Positions 60,241 through 64,000 of a DNA stretch of 64,000 bases are shown here, one piece after another. The first letter of the stretch is position 1. Every line of letters starts with the position of its first letter. The notes under the pieces were generated by a model, which was given only the letters and a program-made list of their open reading frames with translations, searched no databases and was not told the origin of the DNA. The DNA comes from Chrysophaeum taylorii. Taxonomy: Eukaryota; Sar; Pelagophyceae; Pelagomonadales; Pelagomonadaceae. The stretch is from positions 1 through 64,000 of the forward strand of contig JAQMWT010000017.1 of NCBI GenBank assembly GCA_029834535.1. The letters are read 5' to 3'. The position numbers and the translations under genes are program-made.

Positions 60241-61961
60241 CCTCTCACGATGCCCGCGGCTGCGTTCCAGGGACATGGTTGCGTAGCGTCAAACGTCTTG
60301 GCATTGGGGATTGCCATGAAGTGACTCGCAAGTTCAAAGTCGGACGTCGAGAAATGCGCTGAAAGACCTGAGAGGTCACCAATTGAAATATGCCCTCGTA
60401 AGGCGTGCGCGACTAGGTGTGGGCGCGGGCGACTTATGTTGGTGATCGGAAGGTCGTGAGACACATGGCCTCGCGGGGCGTTAGTGGAAAAGACAAGTGT
60501 CTTGGTGTCATAGGCGGTGACGCGGAGAGCATCGAGAAGCGGGTCATGCACCAAGAGCAAAATCGCGTAATGCGAGTGTTCCGAAATGAGTGCCGAAATG
60601 GGTGTGGCGCGTAGCTGACCAGTCTGCAAGGGACTGCAGATGGGTGCGTGAGCTGAGATGCCGTTGGTTGTCATACCCGGCCTGGGACACGTGGGATCCA
60701 GTGCGGGAAATCGACAAGGAGGATCGCCGACGGAGACTGCGAGTGCGCTGGGGTCATAGTGCGTGAGTGCAGTAGAGCCAAGGGCGATGGAAGGGTCGGT
60801 CGTGCTGGGTGCATCCTCAATGGCGGAGGTGCGGGGACCAAAGCAACGAGTGCCAAGGTGACCAGGGTTGCCCATAGGCGTGCAGTGCATGTGAACGTGC
60901 GGGCTTATGACTTGCGCCCTCGAGTGAGAAAGGACGTGCCGAGCGATAAGACGCTGCTGAGGGAGGCATCGTGCGTGGCGATTGTGCGTGTCTGCCGTGG
61001 AACCGGCAGCTGGCATGGAACATTCGTCGTACATTCCTGTTATGTGGCAATGCGTAAAGAAGCGGCTCAGGTGAAGCGAGTCTGTGCAGTACACGTGGAG
61101 ACAGTCTCCTGAGAGCGCAGCATCGATTTTCCGGAGCCAGCGTTGGCGTGTAGCGTCCAGAAGAGAGCTACGCAAACGGACATAAAGGACCGGGGTGGTC
61201 TCAATATGAGCATGCACAGTTTGCGACTGATCGGAGCGTTCATAACTCTCGAAATCTGTGTCGGTGACTGCGGCCATGGTGGAGGCTTGCCAAAAGCTTC
61301 GTCGCGGTGAGACATAAGGGCTGGCATCCGAAAGGAGTGCGTCCTCTGATTGAGAGTCGAAGAGTGGGTGAGCATATGCTGCGGCTGATGCATTCGAGGT
61401 GACATCCATCGTATCGTAACATGGTGATCGCAAATGGGTCCATGCAACCTGCTGGGCAGTGTCTTCCAGTGCATCCGGCCGGGAAGGTGGATGGTGGGTG
61501 CAGCAGTGAACCCCGGTGCGCGGCAGTGCGTGCCTGTCTGCGGAGAGAGAAGATACTGAGGTGGAACCAGCTTTGAAGTGATCGGGAGCGACTGATCGAT
61601 AGATATCGAACAAGGCGGGAGCACCTGGCGAATCTGAGCTGATACCTGCAGGCGCGGTGAGTTCCTGCGAGTATGGTGACCGTGGGAACGTTGACAGCGT
61701 GTATTGTCCCTGTGGATGCGACATGGCGGGGGCATTGCTGATGGTGCGTTGATCAGGTGGTTGATCGGGAATGGTCGGGGAGACCATATTCGAGATAAGT
61801 GAAGTTGGGCTTGCTTCTTCACTGTACGCATCAGACCAGGGGGCGGAATCCGAGAGGATGTCGTCAGTAGCCTGCAGTTGCCTGGGGCATTGAAGACGGT
61901 GGGGCCATTGATCCTTGAGTGTGGTTGCCATAGTCGATGTAGGCGTGGTAATCGGGAGCAC
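60240..61961 (-). pseudogene. R-family ORF2 N-terminal relative (copy 3)
   Basis: Matches the first third of the 1,182-codon frame (VAHALRGHISIGDLSGLSAH, FELASHFMAIPNAKT), then leaves the family and ends in unrelated sequence. Confidence 0.45.
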
Positions 61962-63672
61962 CTCGATGTGTCTTTTTCGTTGCCTTGTCGACCGTGGGAA
62001 CTAGGTGGCTTGGCGTTCCGTCGGCAAGGCTGCTTCCTGGGCCGTTGTGCCCGTAGAGAGAAGAAGCCCTTGTGCATGTCATGGCAGCATGATGGTGATC
62101 ACGACCATCAGGGAGAGAGCTCTCTGTTGATAATTCGGAATTTGTCGACTCTCGATCTGCGTCGTTGTGCTTCTTGGTTTCGCTTTGCACGTCGGCAGGG
62201 CTGGTGTCTGGGCCGTTGTACCCAAAGAGAGAGGAAGCCCTTGTGCATGCCGTGGCAGCGTGATGGTGGTCGTTACCATCGTAGATAGAGCTGTCTGTTG
62301 CCGATTCCGAGGTTGTCGACTTGTCATCGTCGTAGTCTCGATTCTTGGTTTGTATGTGCACTTGGGGAACGTCGCCGGTGGTGGGGGTACGGTCGCCGGT
62401 GTTGGATGTACGCCCTCGCAACTCGAGCGCGGGGATGTCGAGTTGGTGTGAACCAGATGGCCAAGGAGGCGAGCGGGTGCAATGGGGGTCAGTGGGTGCC
62501 AGAGAGGCGAGGAGTGACTTGGCAGAGGAGGAGGGGCCAGAGATGGCGGGGGTTAGAGGACAGAAAGGCGGAGCGGGTGGTGAACCAGGAGAACCGGGGC
62601 CAGGGCATCCGTGGAGATGGTGATGGTACGCGGGTAGGTAGTGCGGGAGAGAGCCATCGGGGAAGGTGTGTGCGGAAGGGTATGAAGGTCGGTGGTGGGT
62701 TAAGGAAGGAGGAGAAAGATGCAATGCAGCATCATGGGTGGGGTTGGTGGCATCCAAGGAGGCAAGGATTTTGTGGAGGACGGCGTGGGTTTCGTGGTGG
62801 GAGTTGCGGGTGTCAGCGTGGGCAGTTTCGAGTGCCTTGAGCTGGGTGTCCTTGAGATGGAGCTCGGCGTGGGTGGGGGCTAGTTCGTCGGCTTGGGTGG
62901 CGAGCTTGGCGGTGGCGGAGGCTAAAGCAGCGTCGGCCATGGTGAGTTTGGCGGTTGTGGAGGACAAAGCGTCGCCCTTGAGGGTGAGCGTTTCATTGGT
63001 CGCGGCCAAATCGGCGGTTCGGGAATCGAGTGCAGCGTGAGTGGTGGCCAACTCGCGTTGGAGCGCAGACGAAGGTGCATGAGAGCTTGGAGAAGAAATG
63101 TCGAGTGATGTTTGGGTGGTGACGGGAGAAGCGTCGCAGCCGTGGAATGCGCAATCACGCGGGTGTAGGTGAAAATCGCGGGGACATGGGCTGTCGAAAC
63201 ATGGAGATCGGACAGGGGGGTCCGATGAGAGGGCGGCGGGAGCTTGAGCCGCGGAAGTGGCTTGGGTAGGAATGGAAGTGCCGGGGCCGTCGTGGCCGCA
63301 GGTGGCATGATCGTCGGGAAGGGAGTGGGTGTTGTGGCGAGTGGGTGGACGAGGATGTTGGGGAACTTGAAGAAATGACGAAGGGGGAGTCGCCGAGAGT
63401 GGAGAGGAAGGCTCCAGTGAAGGAGGTGGAGGCTCCGGTGGAGTTGGTGGGGTGAAGGGGGTTATGAAAAGTGGTGATGGTGGTGGGGTGTTCAACATCG
63501 CTGGTGCGATATTCGAACAAGGTAGAGTGTCCTCGTGAAGGTGGGGTGTGCCAGGTTGTGGAGTAACCGTGGCTATACCGGGGTATGACGGCTGTGAGGG
63601 CCGAGACTTTGACTTTGACGTGGGGTGTTTGACATCCGGCGGGGTGGATGGCAGAAAGAGGTGGTTGTCCAT
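61864..63672 (-). pseudogene. R-family ORF1 relative (copy 3)
   Basis: 602 codons aligning with the 599-codon frame of R copy 2, including TPPCSNIAPA-type (TLPCSNIAPAMLNTPPP), the 'HATCGHDGPGTS' block and the second helical block. It keeps open a segment that is rearranged in copy 2, so it shows the ancestral order of the family. Confidence 0.5.
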
Positions 63673-64000
63673 TTACGAGAACGTGTTGGACAGCAGGAGG
63701 GGGGTGACCATCGAGGTGATCGGGTCTTGGGTCGCAACTTCGAGAGAAGGTTGCTTGAGGGGGGTTTCCGCAAGAACAGCTGGTAGGGAGGCCTGTTCAA
63801 GTTGCTCGTCCTGGTCGAGTTGCTCGTTCATAGCTTCGATTCTTGCGGCGAGCTTGGTATTTGCTGCAGCGTGTGTTGCGGCGAGCGCATCACGTTCGGC
63901 AGCGAAATCCGCGGCGTGCCGAGCTTGAAAAGCATCGATCTTTTGCGAGATCCTGATCCGGAGAGCATGTTGTTGTGGAGTGGCGAATCGCGTCGCTATT

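Larger units (their letters stand above)
60240..64000 (-). mobile_element. LTR element of family R, copy 3 (3'-truncated, runs off the window)
   Basis: Minus-strand frames 61,864-63,672 (602 codons) and 60,090-61,961 (623 codons) match R copies 1 and 2. Helical N-terminus up to the window edge (ATPQQHALRIRISQK...), Pro-rich middle, second helical block (LTMADAALASATAKLATQADEL), Pro/Ser/His-rich remainder, ending IAIPNAK-type blocks near 60,300. More divergent than copies 1 and 2 are from each other. No 3' LTR in the window; the 5' end lies beyond 64,000. Broken, few breaks. Confidence 0.7.

Overview
The window is eukaryotic, moderately GC-rich DNA made almost entirely of transposable elements nested in one another. 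The only gene I can assign with confidence to the host is an uninterrupted 881-codon V-ATPase subunit a (48,058-50,703, minus). A long intronless host gene set among gypsy, copia, hAT, Helitron and LINE/SINE copies suggests a small, intron-poor but repeat-rich eukaryote. A red alga or another protist would fit; the sequence alone does not settle it. No rRNA, tRNA or CRISPR array was seen. | Left third (1-26.2 kb): a minus-strand copia-like fossil (483-4,900) interrupted by a LINE 3' end and a Helitron; two ~600-bp direct repeats flanking a truncated hAT copy (5.5-7.0 kb); a plus-strand copia-like pol fossil (7.6-12.3 kb) interrupted by a SINE-like unit and a second Helitron; an LTR element of family 'R' with very long Pro/Ser/His-rich frames (12.3-16.9 kb); a minus-strand LTR element 'S' with gag-like frames (17.6-19.5 kb); and a member of an unrecognised repeated coding family 'D' (19.6-26.2 kb) split by a 2,030-bp hAT with perfect 8-bp target duplications. 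| Middle (26.5-36.5 kb): a Ty3/gypsy fossil with both LTRs. Between its protease-like and reverse-transcriptase parts lies a 631-codon open frame whose second half resembles a C5-cytosine DNA methyltransferase. This is the most striking feature of the window. | Right part: an unidentified coding family 'U' split by a complete R element with two 187-bp LTRs and a 5-bp target duplication (37,991-45,278); a 12-bp VNTR; a gene-poor stretch; the V-ATPase gene; a second D copy split by LTR element 'E' (53,204-57,885), whose own 5' LTR holds a third Helitron; and a third R copy running off the right edge. | R and S share LTR ends and a similar segment just inside the LTR, so R (no polymerase seen) may have been copied by the enzymes of an S-like partner. 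The nesting gives a relative order of insertion: D before E before Helitron; D before hAT; gypsy before its SINE-like insertions; U before R.
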